Below are positions 46,812 to 59,838 of a stretch of DNA of 64,000 nt, in pieces (the stretch's first letter is position 1; every line of letters starts with the position of its first letter). The DNA comes from Myxococcales bacterium (GTDB lineage: Bacteria; Myxococcota_A; Polyangia; Haliangiales; Haliangiaceae), in the NCBI GenBank assembly GCA_016720595.1, contig JADKKI010000038.1, positions 104,564 to 168,563 of the forward strand. The letters run 5' to 3'. The translations under genes were made by a program, and so were the position numbers. The notes below the pieces were generated by a model, which saw nothing but the letters and a program-made list of their open reading frames with translations, did no database searches and had not been told where the DNA came from.

Positions 46812-48379
46812 GGTTGGTCGCGATCGTCGTCGGGCTGGTTGCCGGCGGCGGCCGGGCGCTGCTTCCCGGTCAGGCTTTCGAGGAGATCCTGGGCGTCCTT
46901 GCTCTCGGGCTCGGCGTAGGTCGCTTCGCGCGCCTTCTCGATCGCCTCGGCGCTGCGGCCCTTGCCCGCGAGGTACTGCGCCTCGGCGACGTACGCCCGC
47001 GCGCGCGCGGGCTCCTCGGCCTGTGCGAGCCGCAGCTCGGCGAGACCTTCGGCCTCGACGCCACGCTTGAGCAGCACGCGCCCGAGCTGGAAGTGACCAC
47101 TGCTCTCCTCGGGCGCGATCGCGACCATCGTCCGGTACGCACGCTCCGCCGACTCGAGATCTCCGAGCCGGCGCGAGGAGCCGCCCCAGAACCGGTAGTA
47201 GTCGACCGCGACGGTGCTCGCGCGATCGACGACCAGCCAGACGACGATCGCCATCACGTGCGCGAGCCCGACGGCCGCGCCACCGCGGCGATCCTTCAGC
47301 CGGCGAGCGACGATGATCACCACCGGCACGAGGCCGAGCGCGAGCGCCACCGTGACGGCGTACTGGAACCGGCAGAGCGCGGCGAGGCCGACCGCCGCAG
47401 CAGCGCCACCGACCACGGCGATCCCGGTGACGAGATCGCCCTCGAACCGGAGCTTCCCCACCCCCCGCCGGATCAGCCGCAACGCAGCGGTCTCGCCGAG
47501 CCAGGCCCACGCCCGATCGGGGACCACGAACACGTAGAGGGCGAGCATCAGCCACGCGAACAGCCCGATCTCCAGCCCCGAGATCAAGATGCTGGCGTGG
47601 AACAGCACGCCGAGCGGCAACGCGATGAACCACGCCGGGCGGATCCAGATCGTGAACGCGAGCACGAGCTCGGCGAGGATCGTGAACCGCGCCGCCGCCT
47701 TGATCCCGACCGAGCTGTCCACGAGCCCACGCAGCGGCCCGGTGATCTGCCCCGACAGCGTTCGGCCATCGAGCCAGGCGGCATCGAACTTCGAGATCGC
47801 CGCCCACAGGTACAAGATCCCGAGCTGCACGAGCAGGAGCCGCACCGCCCACGCACGCACCGGTGTGCCGGGCTCCGCCCCTTCCGGCCGCTGCCACGGC
47901 ACGAAGCACGCGATGCCGAGGAGGAGCGCCATCAGGTAGTGGTGCTGATAGCTATCGAGCTGGCTCGTGAAGTACAGCCACGCATAGATCCCGCTCACCA
48001 CCGGCAGCACGTACCGGGTGGCCACGCCGAGCGCCGCGAGCACGAACAGGTAGGCCGAGACGAGCTGCGCGATCTCGTAGCTGCCACGCGACGGCCCCAG
48101 CCCATCGAGCCCGGGCAGCTGCGCGACGTTGAACCCGCCGGCGCCGTACCGCGGAGCGTGGCGTAGCTGCAGCAGCGCATCGAGGGCGAGCAGCCCGAAC
48201 AGCACCACGCGCGCGACCACGAGCTTGGCCCACGACACCTCGTAGCCGAACCAGAACACCGGGGCCTGCGCCGGCAGCGTGACGACCTTGACGCCCTTGT
48301 CCGGAACGCTTGGCGTGTTCGCCGCCGCGGGCTTCGCGGTGGACCTCGGCTTGTTCGCTGCCTTGCGCTTCTTCCCCAT
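46808..48379 (-). CDS. HTTM-domain membrane protein with C-terminal TPR
   Basis: The 523-residue protein starts with a basic tail (MGKKRKAANK). It has at least eight hydrophobic segments with the HTTM pattern (YLMALLLGIACFVPWQRPEG, ILYLWAAISKFDAAWLDG), related to vitamin-K-dependent gamma-carboxylase. A cytoplasmic C-terminus of tetratricopeptide-like repeats (ESAERAYRTMVAIAPEESSG, AYVAEAQYLAGKGRSAEAI) follows. Bacterial HTTM proteins are of unsettled function. It begins 2 bp after the partner gene and overlaps nth. Confidence 0.85.
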   Translation of the reverse strand: MGKKRKAANKPRSTAKPAAANTPSVPDKGVKVVTLPAQAPVFWFGYEVSWAKLVVARVVLFGLLALDALLQLRHAPRYGAGGFNVAQLPGLDGLGPSRGSYEIAQLVSAYLFVLAALGVATRYVLPVVSGIYAWLYFTSQLDSYQHHYLMALLLGIACFVPWQRPEGAEPGTPVRAWAVRLLLVQLGILYLWAAISKFDAAWLDGRTLSGQITGPLRGLVDSSVGIKAAARFTILAELVLAFTIWIRPAWFIALPLGVLFHASILISGLEIGLFAWLMLALYVFVVPDRAWAWLGETAALRLIRRGVGKLRFEGDLVTGIAVVGGAAAAVGLAALCRFQYAVTVALALGLVPVVIIVARRLKDRRGGAAVGLAHVMAIVVWLVVDRASTVAVDYYRFWGGSSRRLGDLESAERAYRTMVAIAPEESSGHFQLGRVLLKRGVEAEGLAELRLAQAEEPARARAYVAEAQYLAGKGRSAEAIEKAREATYAEPESKDAQDLLESLTGKQRPAAAGNQPDDDRDQP

Positions 48380-48381
48380 GG

Positions 48382-48804
48382 TCAGAGCTCGGGCACGTTG
48401 CACATGTCATAGCCGCCATAGCTGCGCGGCTCGCGATCGATGTACGTGCAGTCGATCGAGATCCGGACCTCGCTCTTTGGGTGCTCGCTGCACAGCTTCG
48501 CGGCCATCGCCTCGATGACCCGAAACCTGCCGCGCTGGGCGATCTCCATCCACGCCTCGTGGAACTCGCCGAACAGGTTGAACGGCGCGCCATCGATCGT
48601 CGCCACGGGTTTGCAGCGCGACATCCGCATCGGCGAGAACATCCGCCACGCGAACCGCTCGTCGTGCGGATCCTTCCGCGCGTAGTAGAGGATGGGCAGC
48701 AGCAGCTGCGCGGTGACGAACAGCGCGATCCCTCGGCCTCGCCACGTCGACAGCAACGCTCCGACATGGGGCGTGCGCGCGAGCCAGTTGAGGAGGGTCA
48801 GCAC
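48382..48804 (-). CDS. HTTM-associated small membrane protein
   Basis: GTG 48804 gives 140 residues with one membrane segment (ALFVTAQLLLPILYYARKDP), followed by a soluble domain (RFAWRMFSPMRMSRCKP) ending DMCNVPEL. The sequence RFAWRMFSPMR is typical of the small proteins encoded beside HTTM genes. The stop lies two bases before the HTTM ATG, so the pair is almost certainly coexpressed and perhaps forms a complex. Confidence 0.75.
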   Translation of the reverse strand: MLTLLNWLARTPHVGALLSTWRGRGIALFVTAQLLLPILYYARKDPHDERFAWRMFSPMRMSRCKPVATIDGAPFNLFGEFHEAWMEIAQRGRFRVIEAMAAKLCSEHPKSEVRISIDCTYIDREPRSYGGYDMCNVPEL

Positions 48805-48813
48805 GGCACGAGG

Positions 48814-53632
<4,819 letters not shown>

Positions 53633-53723
53633 GGCCCAACAGCCTACCGCACAGATGTACAGGGGTCGATCTCGGATCGCTCTCGGATCGCCCGCTGAGG
53701 GCGTGCCGATGGCCTGGGGATCG

Positions 53724-54518
53724 TCAGTCGGTGGTGAACGGGCAGGCGGAGGTACAAGGCCCGCCGCCAGCGGCCGTGCACAGCTCGGCGCTGGTCAGCG
53801 TCCGGTCGAACACGGCGACGTTGTCGATGCCACCCACGAACTTGTCGCTGAAGCTCGGACCGGCGTTGACGTTGGCGCCGATCGCGAGGCCCTCGCGGCC
53901 ATCCGTCGCGATCGGGCTCGTGACCTGGCGGCAGCCGGCGACGTAGCCATCGACGTAGATCTTCAACATCTCGGTGTCGAGGTCGAACGTGCACGCGACG
54001 TGGTGCCAGTGATCCGGCGCGAACCAGATCGCGGAGTCGACGGTCTTGGTGCCGAGGCCGCAGCGGAACTTCGTCGAGTCCTGGTACGAGACCGCGTACT
54101 GCTTGTTGTTGTCGAGGGCCCAGAACGCCTGGCCGAGGTCGGGCACGTGGGCGGGGCGGACGAACATCGCCACGGTCAGGTTGTTCGTGATGTCGAGGTC
54201 CGGGGTCTCCGCGACGGTCAACCGCGACGTGTCGGAGAGCAGCGCCGCCTGCTCACTACCGCGGTTCATCACGGTGAGGCCGGAGCTGATCACGGTGTGG
54301 TGGCGGGAGGAGCCATCTCCGGTCAGCCCGACCTGGTCATCGAAGTCGACGCACAGCTTGAGGTGCGAATCGCTGGTCGGGCACCACCTGGTGGACACCG
54401 GCGGGGTGGGATCCGAGGGATCGACCGGATCGACACCGTCATCCCCCGACCCGGGAGCGGTGAAGCCACAGGCCGGCGCCAGCAGTGCCACGGTGAGCCA
54501 GAGACAGCGGAGAGTCAC
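53724..54518 (-). CDS. LamG/concanavalin A-like lipoprotein
   Basis: GTG 54518 gives 264 residues with a signal ending in LLAPAC. After a short acidic linker, residues about 45-245 form a LamG-type beta-sandwich (NNLTVAMFVRPAHVP, HWHHVACTFDLDTEMLKIYV, GGIDNVAVFDRTLTSAEL), a carbohydrate- or protein-binding fold. A C-terminal Cys-rich tail follows. Both GTG 54518 and the upstream TTG 54536 are possible starts. Its ligand is unknown. Confidence 0.85.
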   Translation of the reverse strand: MTLRCLWLTVALLAPACGFTAPGSGDDGVDPVDPSDPTPPVSTRWCPTSDSHLKLCVDFDDQVGLTGDGSSRHHTVISSGLTVMNRGSEQAALLSDTSRLTVAETPDLDITNNLTVAMFVRPAHVPDLGQAFWALDNNKQYAVSYQDSTKFRCGLGTKTVDSAIWFAPDHWHHVACTFDLDTEMLKIYVDGYVAGCRQVTSPIATDGREGLAIGANVNAGPSFSDKFVGGIDNVAVFDRTLTSAELCTAAGGGPCTSACPFTTD

Positions 54519-54599
54519 GGGATCCCGAAGTTGCAAGCGATGTACCGCGCGGCGCCCGAGGAACCGCGGGCGGTTAGCGCCGGTCAGATCGGGTGAGTC

Positions 54600-55202
54600 T
54601 CACCCGCCTGAGGGGACCCGCTCCCAGGCCGTGGGGTAGTGGAACGCGATCTGGTCCTCGCTATAGCGATGTGTCCGGAGGCTGCACGCGTCGCGAACCG
54701 CCAGCCACGCACGCCAGTCGGTGGTGTCGCGCGCGGCCGCGAGCGCGGTGGCGCAGCTCGCATCGCACCGACACGGCTGCGGGATCGGAGCGCGGAGCGG
54801 AGGCTCGCCGTCATGGACCACGAGCGCGCGCAGCGCGATCCACGGCCCGTAGATCGGATGGATCACGAGGTGACTCGGAGCGAGCGCGCCGAGGCCGACT
54901 GCGGCGGCGAGCCGCGAGAACGGGAGGAACGCGCCTTCGTACGTTCGGTGTGCGAAGTAGATCGTCGCGCTCGCGTACGCCTGGGTCAGCGAGCGCTCGG
55001 TGTAGCGATCCAGCGGATCGGGCTCGTCGCGGCGCGCGGCGCAGAACCGCGGCCACAGCGCGCGCGTGTTGCCGATCAGCACCCCGACGCGGGGGCCGCT
55101 CGCGAGCCGCTCCCAGCCTGGCTCGCGGGCCGCGGCGTGCGCATCGAACGCGTGCGCGAGATCGAACCCGGCATCGGCGAGCCTGGCGAGCGCGTCGTCC
55201 AC
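54600..55202 (-). CDS. CblC/MMACHC-like cobalamin-processing protein
   Basis: The 200-residue product reads like a shortened MMACHC (CblC) protein: PRVGVLIGNTRALWPRF, DPLDRYTERSL, HPIYGPWIALRALVVHDGEP and the C-terminal DWRAWLAVRDACSLRTHRYS plus EDQIAFHY align in order with the human enzyme's DPVDQ, HPRFGGWFAIR, DWxxW and RYSEEQ segments. CblC removes the upper ligand from cobalamins with glutathione or flavin. The motif match is from memory. GTG 55202 is chosen from the alignment; an ATG at 55244 is in frame too. It is divergent from the alpha/beta hydrolase gene across duplicated sequence. Confidence 0.68.
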   Translation of the reverse strand: MDDALARLADAGFDLAHAFDAHAAAREPGWERLASGPRVGVLIGNTRALWPRFCAARRDEPDPLDRYTERSLTQAYASATIYFAHRTYEGAFLPFSRLAAAVGLGALAPSHLVIHPIYGPWIALRALVVHDGEPPLRAPIPQPCRCDASCATALAAARDTTDWRAWLAVRDACSLRTHRYSEDQIAFHYPTAWERVPSGG

Positions 55203-55210
55203 GGCGCGAC

Positions 55211-55269
55211 CATGGCACACTCGCCGCGTGCCGGCGCGCCTCATGGCACACTCGCCGCGTGCCGGCGCG
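55211..55269. repeat. 28-bp tandem duplication at the divergent gene starts
   Basis: A 28-bp sequence beginning catggcacactcgccgcgtg occurs at 55211-55238 and again at 55242-55269, separated by three bases. It spans the 5' end of the CblC-like frame and the GTG start of the hydrolase, so it duplicates the potential start sites. Confidence 0.85.
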
Positions 55270-56068
55270 GCTACATTCCGAGCGGATCGCTCGCACGGGC
55301 ACCACGCCCGCGCGCTGGCTCCTGCTCACCCACGGGGTGTTCGGCGCGGGGGCGAACTGGCGCGGGATCGCGCGCAAGGTCAACGAGCGGCGCCCCGAGT
55401 GGGGGATCGTGCTCGTCGATCTGCGGCTCCACGGGCGCTCCGAGGATGGCGAGCCACCGCACACGATCGCGGCATGCGCTGACGATGTTCGCGCGCTCGC
55501 CGAGGAGCTCGGCGGCGTGGAGGCCCTCGCCGGTCACAGCCTCGGCGGCAAGGTCATGCTCGCCGCGCGCTCGCTGATCGTGGTCGAGCAGACCTGGCTC
55601 CTCGATTCGAGCCCGAGCCAACGCGCCAGTGCGCAGACCGATGCGGACAACAGCGTCCTCCGCGTGCTCGGTGATCTCGAGGCACTGCCCCGCACGTGGG
55701 CGAAGCGCGAGCAGCTGGTGGCCGCATTGATGGAGCGTGGCCACGACACGATGCTCGCGCAGTGGCTCGCGATGAGTGTGCTGCCGGATCCGCAGGGCAC
55801 GCTGACCTTGCGGTTCGATCTGCCCTCCCTGCGCGCGTTGCTCGCTGACTACTACACGATCGATCTGTGGCAGCCCCTCGAGGATCCGGAGGCGGGCAGT
55901 GTGGAGCTCGTGATCGCCGATCGCTCCCCCGCGTTCACCGACGATGACAAGCTCCAGCTCGCGCGCGCGCCGGCGCACGTCCACGCGCACCACATCGATG
56001 CCGGTCACTGGCTCCACATCGAAGCACCAGGCCCGGTCGTCGATCTGTTGTCACAGCACCTCGCGTGA
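55259..56068 (+). CDS. Alpha/beta-hydrolase
   Basis: GTG 55259 gives a 269-residue protein with the alpha/beta-hydrolase fold: oxyanion-loop HGVFGAGANW, nucleophile Ser94 in GHSLGG, VIADRSPAF, and catalytic His in DAGHWLHIE. There is no signal peptide. It resembles the esterase/acyl-hydrolase group (YbfF-like); the substrate cannot be assigned. The start lies inside the second copy of a 28-bp duplication. A REP-like palindrome follows 5 bp after the stop. Confidence 0.88.
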   Translation: MPARLHSERIARTGTTPARWLLLTHGVFGAGANWRGIARKVNERRPEWGIVLVDLRLHGRSEDGEPPHTIAACADDVRALAEELGGVEALAGHSLGGKVMLAARSLIVVEQTWLLDSSPSQRASAQTDADNSVLRVLGDLEALPRTWAKREQLVAALMERGHDTMLAQWLAMSVLPDPQGTLTLRFDLPSLRALLADYYTIDLWQPLEDPEAGSVELVIADRSPAFTDDDKLQLARAPAHVHAHHIDAGHWLHIEAPGPVVDLLSQHLA

Positions 56069-56073
56069 TTGCT

Positions 56074-56089
56074 GGGGACAGGTGTCCCC
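56074..56089. repeat. REP-like palindrome GGGGACAGGTGTCCCC
   Basis: Perfect 7-bp arms GGGGACA/TGTCCCC with a two-base centre lie directly after the hydrolase stop. Palindromes of this type are commonly mobilised by REP-associated tyrosine transposases; no such transposase is in the window. It may also act as a terminator or block exonucleases. Confidence 0.6.
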
Positions 56090-56157
56090 GGACGAATCGT
56101 CTCGCGCCTCGCAACGCACGAGCGCTACAGTGTGTCTTCGAACCCGTGGCGGCGTGC

Positions 56158-57156
56158 GTGAACCGAGCTCTGATCGCACTGGTGGCGATGGCCGCGCCGT
56201 CGGCCGCCGAGCCCGCCTTCGGCTGGCGTGCGCCCGCGAGCTGCCCGCGCGCCGAGGAGATCAAGGCGCGTGTCGAGCGCCGGCTCGGTGCGCCGATCGA
56301 CGGTGCGGTGCACGGGATCGAGATCGAGATCACGCGCGATGGCACCGGCTTCGTGGCGCAGATCGATGCGCGCGCGCTGACCGTGGCCAATGACGTGCGC
56401 ACGCTGCGCAGCGCGCGCTGCGAGGAGCTCGCCGATGCGATCGCGGTGATCATCGCGCGGCTCGCGAGCCAGGCGCGGCACGCAGAGCCCTCCGGCGTCC
56501 TCGCGGTCGAGCCACCGCGCAGGGCGCAGCCGGTGGTCGCGGTCGACCAGGATGCGCGAGATGCGCGAGATGAGATCGACCAGCGCGGCCCCGCCGACGA
56601 GGAGCGTGCGGACGTCCAGGTCCGAGCTCCCGTGATCACGCCACCGCGGCGCTGGGGTGGCGGCGTGCGATTGCTCGCGCTCTCCGGCGTGGGCGCGCTG
56701 CCGCGGATCAACCTCGGCGGCGAGCTCGCAGGGTATGTGCGGCGCGAGCATCACTTCGTCGAGCTCGCGGTGGGCCGGTGGGTGCCACAGTCCGCGCGCC
56801 TCGATCCCGGGGCACCCGCGCGCGTCGATGTCAGCCTCGATGTGGTGACGGTGCGCGGGGGCTATGGGCCGGAGCACCTGCCGATCCGCGCGTGGGTCTC
56901 GGCCGAGATCGGGCGGCTCCAGGGCGCGGGGATGGCCGTGGTGGATCCGCAGGTCGGCTCGGGGCGCTGGGTCGCCGTCGGCGGCGGCTTCGGCGTGGCC
57001 TGGCCGATGGCGCCGCACGCCCGGCTGGTGGGGACGTTCGAGCTCGCTATCCCCCTGGAACGCACCAGGTTCATGCTGCAGAACGGCGGCGATCTGTACC
57101 AGCCGGCCGCGGCGGCGGCCCGCTGCGCACTCGGCCTCGAGCTCGGCTGGAGGTGA
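56158..57156 (+). CDS. Outer-membrane beta-barrel-like protein, first gene of second ECF operon
   Basis: GTG 56158 gives 332 residues with signal NRALIALVAMAAPSAAEP. An N-terminal periplasmic domain (about 20-105, with CPRAEEIKARVERRL and CEELADAIAVIIARLA) is followed by a charged linker and a C-terminal barrel-like domain of alternating strands (GGGVRLLALSGVGALPRINL, RCALGLELGWR). The same two-part layout appears in proteins encoded beside ECF factors elsewhere in this window (9055-10164). No family name was recognised. The ECF sigma gene follows 84 bp downstream. Confidence 0.68.
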   Translation: MNRALIALVAMAAPSAAEPAFGWRAPASCPRAEEIKARVERRLGAPIDGAVHGIEIEITRDGTGFVAQIDARALTVANDVRTLRSARCEELADAIAVIIARLASQARHAEPSGVLAVEPPRRAQPVVAVDQDARDARDEIDQRGPADEERADVQVRAPVITPPRRWGGGVRLLALSGVGALPRINLGGELAGYVRREHHFVELAVGRWVPQSARLDPGAPARVDVSLDVVTVRGGYGPEHLPIRAWVSAEIGRLQGAGMAVVDPQVGSGRWVAVGGGFGVAWPMAPHARLVGTFELAIPLERTRFMLQNGGDLYQPAAAAARCALGLELGWR

Positions 57157-57240
57157 CGCGGCGTTTCTCGTGACGGATCCGCGGTGGATCCCGCACTGAC
57201 TCCCCAGAACGGCGAGCTCGCCCGAAATTCCCCGAATTCG

Positions 57241-57786
57241 ATGATGGCACCCGCGATGGCACATGCGCTCGAGACCCCGACGGACACCCCTGCGGTGCCC
57301 GCGTTCGAGGCGGTCTATGCGGACCACGTGGCGTTCGTGTGGCGGGTGCTCCGGACGTTCGGCGTCCCCGAGGCGGGGATCGAGGATGCGGTCCAGGACG
57401 TGTTCGTGGTGGTCCATCGACGGCTCGGGGAGTGGGAGGGCAGGGCGGCGATCACCACGTGGCTGTTCGCGATCGCGCGCCGCGTGGCGAGCGCGCACCG
57501 GCGCAAGCACACGGGCGACCGCAACGAGCTGTTGACCGACGAGCTGGTCGGCGGCGCGGATACGTTCGCAGCGATGTCGCGCGCGCAGGCCGCGGCCACC
57601 GTGATGGGCATCCTCGAGAAGATGGACGAGGACAAGCGGATCGTGTTCGCCCTCGTCGAGCTCGAGCAGCTCAGCGTTCCCGAGGTCGCGAAGATGCTCG
57701 AGCTCAACCTCAACACCACGTACTCGCGGCTCCGCCTCGCGCGGGCCGCCTTCGAGCTCGCGGTGAGGGCCCAGGTGAAACCATGA
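57241..57786 (+). CDS. ECF-type RNA polymerase sigma factor
   Basis: The 181-residue factor has region 2 (residues about 22-90: VYADHVAFVWRVLRTF, DAVQDVFVVVHRRL, TTWLFAIARRVASAHRR) and region 4 (about 120-172: MGILEKMDEDKRIVFALVEL, VPEVAKMLELNLNTTYSRLR). ATG 57241 is used; a GTG at 57184 is also in frame. Its stop overlaps the next gene's ATG (ATGA). Confidence 0.9.
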   Translation: MMAPAMAHALETPTDTPAVPAFEAVYADHVAFVWRVLRTFGVPEAGIEDAVQDVFVVVHRRLGEWEGRAAITTWLFAIARRVASAHRRKHTGDRNELLTDELVGGADTFAAMSRAQAAATVMGILEKMDEDKRIVFALVELEQLSVPEVAKMLELNLNTTYSRLRLARAAFELAVRAQVKP

Positions 57787-58451
57787 TCGATCACGGAGGA
57801 GACCAGCTCGGATCTTCGGCGCGTGCGCTACTCGATGCGGCGCGCGAGGGCCTCGGACCGGATGCCGCCGCGATCGGCCGCGTGCGCGCGAAGGTCGGCG
57901 CGCAGGTCGGCGCAGGCGCGGCCACCGGGCTCGCGCTCAAGCTCGGGCTCGTCGGGATCGCCCTCGCCGTCGCGGTGGGTGTCGGCCTGTACGCCACGCG
58001 CGATCACGCGGCGCTCTCGGCCTCCGAGACGCCCGCGATCGACCTGCCGAGCGCGCGCAGCGAGGCCTCACCGCCGGTCGTGCGCCCGGGCGCCGCCGCC
58101 GAGGGCATGCCGGTGATCGAGATGGCCCCGCAGTCTGCGGTCCGCGCACGGCCGGTGCTGCGCGCCGACGCGCCCGTCGCGGCGGGCATCACGCTGACCC
58201 GCGAGGTCGAGCTGATCGATCTCGCGATGGCCGCGCTCCGCCGAGGAGATGCCGGCGCCGCGCTCGTCGCGATCCACACACATGCGCGCGAGACCCGCGG
58301 CGCGGGCCAGCTCGCCGAAGATGCCGCCGCGATCGAGGTCGAGGCGCTGTGCCGGCTCCACGATCCAGCTGTCGCCTCGAAGCTCGAGGCGTTCGACACC
58401 CAGTTCCCGCGCTCCGCCCAGCGGTCGCGCCTCACCACGGTGTGCAAATGA
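57783..58451 (+). CDS. Single-pass membrane protein, putative anti-sigma partner
   Basis: The 222-residue protein starts at the ATGA overlap with the sigma gene. A cytoplasmic N-terminus of about 50 residues (ARALLDAAREGLGPDAAAIG) is followed by one transmembrane helix (LALKLGLVGIALAVAVGVGL), a disordered Ala/Pro region and a C-terminal helical TPR-like part (VELIDLAMAALRRGDAGAAL). Position and topology suggest an anti-sigma role; no zinc-finger motif is visible. Confidence 0.72.
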   Translation: MIDHGGDQLGSSARALLDAAREGLGPDAAAIGRVRAKVGAQVGAGAATGLALKLGLVGIALAVAVGVGLYATRDHAALSASETPAIDLPSARSEASPPVVRPGAAAEGMPVIEMAPQSAVRARPVLRADAPVAAGITLTREVELIDLAMAALRRGDAGAALVAIHTHARETRGAGQLAEDAAAIEVEALCRLHDPAVASKLEAFDTQFPRSAQRSRLTTVCK

Positions 58452-58479
58452 AGCTGCGCCTCTCCACGTCTCTGTCTCC

Positions 58480-59838
58480 ATGGTGTCCACGCTCGCGCTG
58501 TCCTCGTTGATCGGCCTGTCCGCGTGCAGCGATCAGAGCGTCGTCGTCGGCGGCCTGCACGAGGTCGCCACGCTCCGCTCGATCCAGAACCGCAACCTCG
58601 ATCTCCTGTTCGTGATCGATGACTCGCCGTCCACCGCGGACAAGCAGGTCTCCCTCGCGAACGCGTTCCCGCAGATGATCGATGTCCTGTCCCAGATCGA
58701 TGGTGGCCTGCCGAACCTCCACATCGGCGTGGTCACCTCGGACATGGGCACCAGCGTGTCCGATGGCTCGGCCCCGGCCCCGGCGATCGGCCAGATCGGT
58801 GCCGGCGGCTGCGCGGGCGCCGGCAAGGATGGCAAGCTCCAGCGGATCGCCGAGATGACCGACGTGTTCCTGTCCGACGTCGACGGTCCCGGCGGCACGC
58901 GCGAGCGCAACTACACCGGCGAGCTGCGCGACACGTTCGGCGCGCTCGCCCGGGTCGGCGCAGGTGGCTGCGGCTTCGAGCAGCCGCTCGCCGCGATGAA
59001 GCGCGCGCTCACCAACCCGCTCAACGCGGGCTTCCTGCGCCCCACGGCGAACCTCGCGGTGGTGTTCCTCGCCGACGAGGATGACTGCTCCGCGCGCTCG
59101 ACCACGCTGTTTGGACCGGAGAACCCCGAGCTCGGCGCGCTGCAATCGTTCCGCTGCTTCCAGCACGGCGTGACCTGTGCGCAGAGCAGCGCCACGGTGG
59201 GCTCGAAGTCGGACTGCGTGGCCAGCGAGGACTCGCCCCACGTCGCGGGCACGGATGCATACGTCGACGCGCTGCTCGCTGCCAAGCTCGATCCGCGCAT
59301 GCTGATGACCGCCGCGATCGTCGGCGATCCCACGCCGGTCTCCGTCGAGCTACGCACGCCTCCCGGCGGCGGCACGCCCGCACCTTCGCTCGCACACTCG
59401 TGCGCCTACGATGGCGCGAGCGGCGTCGAGGTCGCGGATCCGGCCGTTCGCCTCGCCGGCTTCCTCGGCGCCTTCGAGGGCCGCGCAACGCTGACCTCGA
59501 TCTGCTCGGCCGATCTCGCGAACCCGCTGCACCTGATCGGCGCCTCGGCGAAGAAGCTGATGGGCGATCCGTGCCTGGACTCGAAGCAGCTCGCCGATGC
59601 GTCGGTGGAGCTGCCCGGCGTGCAGCCCTCGTGCGAGGTGGCGGACATCCGCGACAGCGCGCCGGATCGCGCCACGGTGCTCCCGGCATGTGGTGCGGGC
59701 GGCGCCGATTGCTATGCGATCGTCGCCGATGCGGCGGCGTGCCCCGCCACGCAGGATCACCTGCGGGTGCGGATCGAGCGCAGCACCGCCACCGCCGAGG
59801 ACTCGTGGACCTACGTCCGCTGTCAGCTCGCGAACTGA
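58480..59838 (+). CDS. von Willebrand A-like lipoprotein (paralogue 1)
   Basis: ATG 58480 gives 452 residues with signal VSTLALSSLIGLSAC. A vWA domain begins LLFVIDDSPSTAD, with intact MIDAS Asp47-x-Ser49-x-Ser51, so it can bind a metal and a partner protein. Cys-rich loops with GAGGCAGAGKDG, GAGGCGFEQPLAAMKRALT and DEDDCSARS follow. An ATG at 58448 forms an ATGA overlap with the previous gene and encodes MKLRLSTSLSP in another frame, so a one-base indel may hide the true start. Its neighbour at 59805 is a clear paralogue. Confidence 0.82.
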   Translation: MVSTLALSSLIGLSACSDQSVVVGGLHEVATLRSIQNRNLDLLFVIDDSPSTADKQVSLANAFPQMIDVLSQIDGGLPNLHIGVVTSDMGTSVSDGSAPAPAIGQIGAGGCAGAGKDGKLQRIAEMTDVFLSDVDGPGGTRERNYTGELRDTFGALARVGAGGCGFEQPLAAMKRALTNPLNAGFLRPTANLAVVFLADEDDCSARSTTLFGPENPELGALQSFRCFQHGVTCAQSSATVGSKSDCVASEDSPHVAGTDAYVDALLAAKLDPRMLMTAAIVGDPTPVSVELRTPPGGGTPAPSLAHSCAYDGASGVEVADPAVRLAGFLGAFEGRATLTSICSADLANPLHLIGASAKKLMGDPCLDSKQLADASVELPGVQPSCEVADIRDSAPDRATVLPACGAGGADCYAIVADAAACPATQDHLRVRIERSTATAEDSWTYVRCQLAN

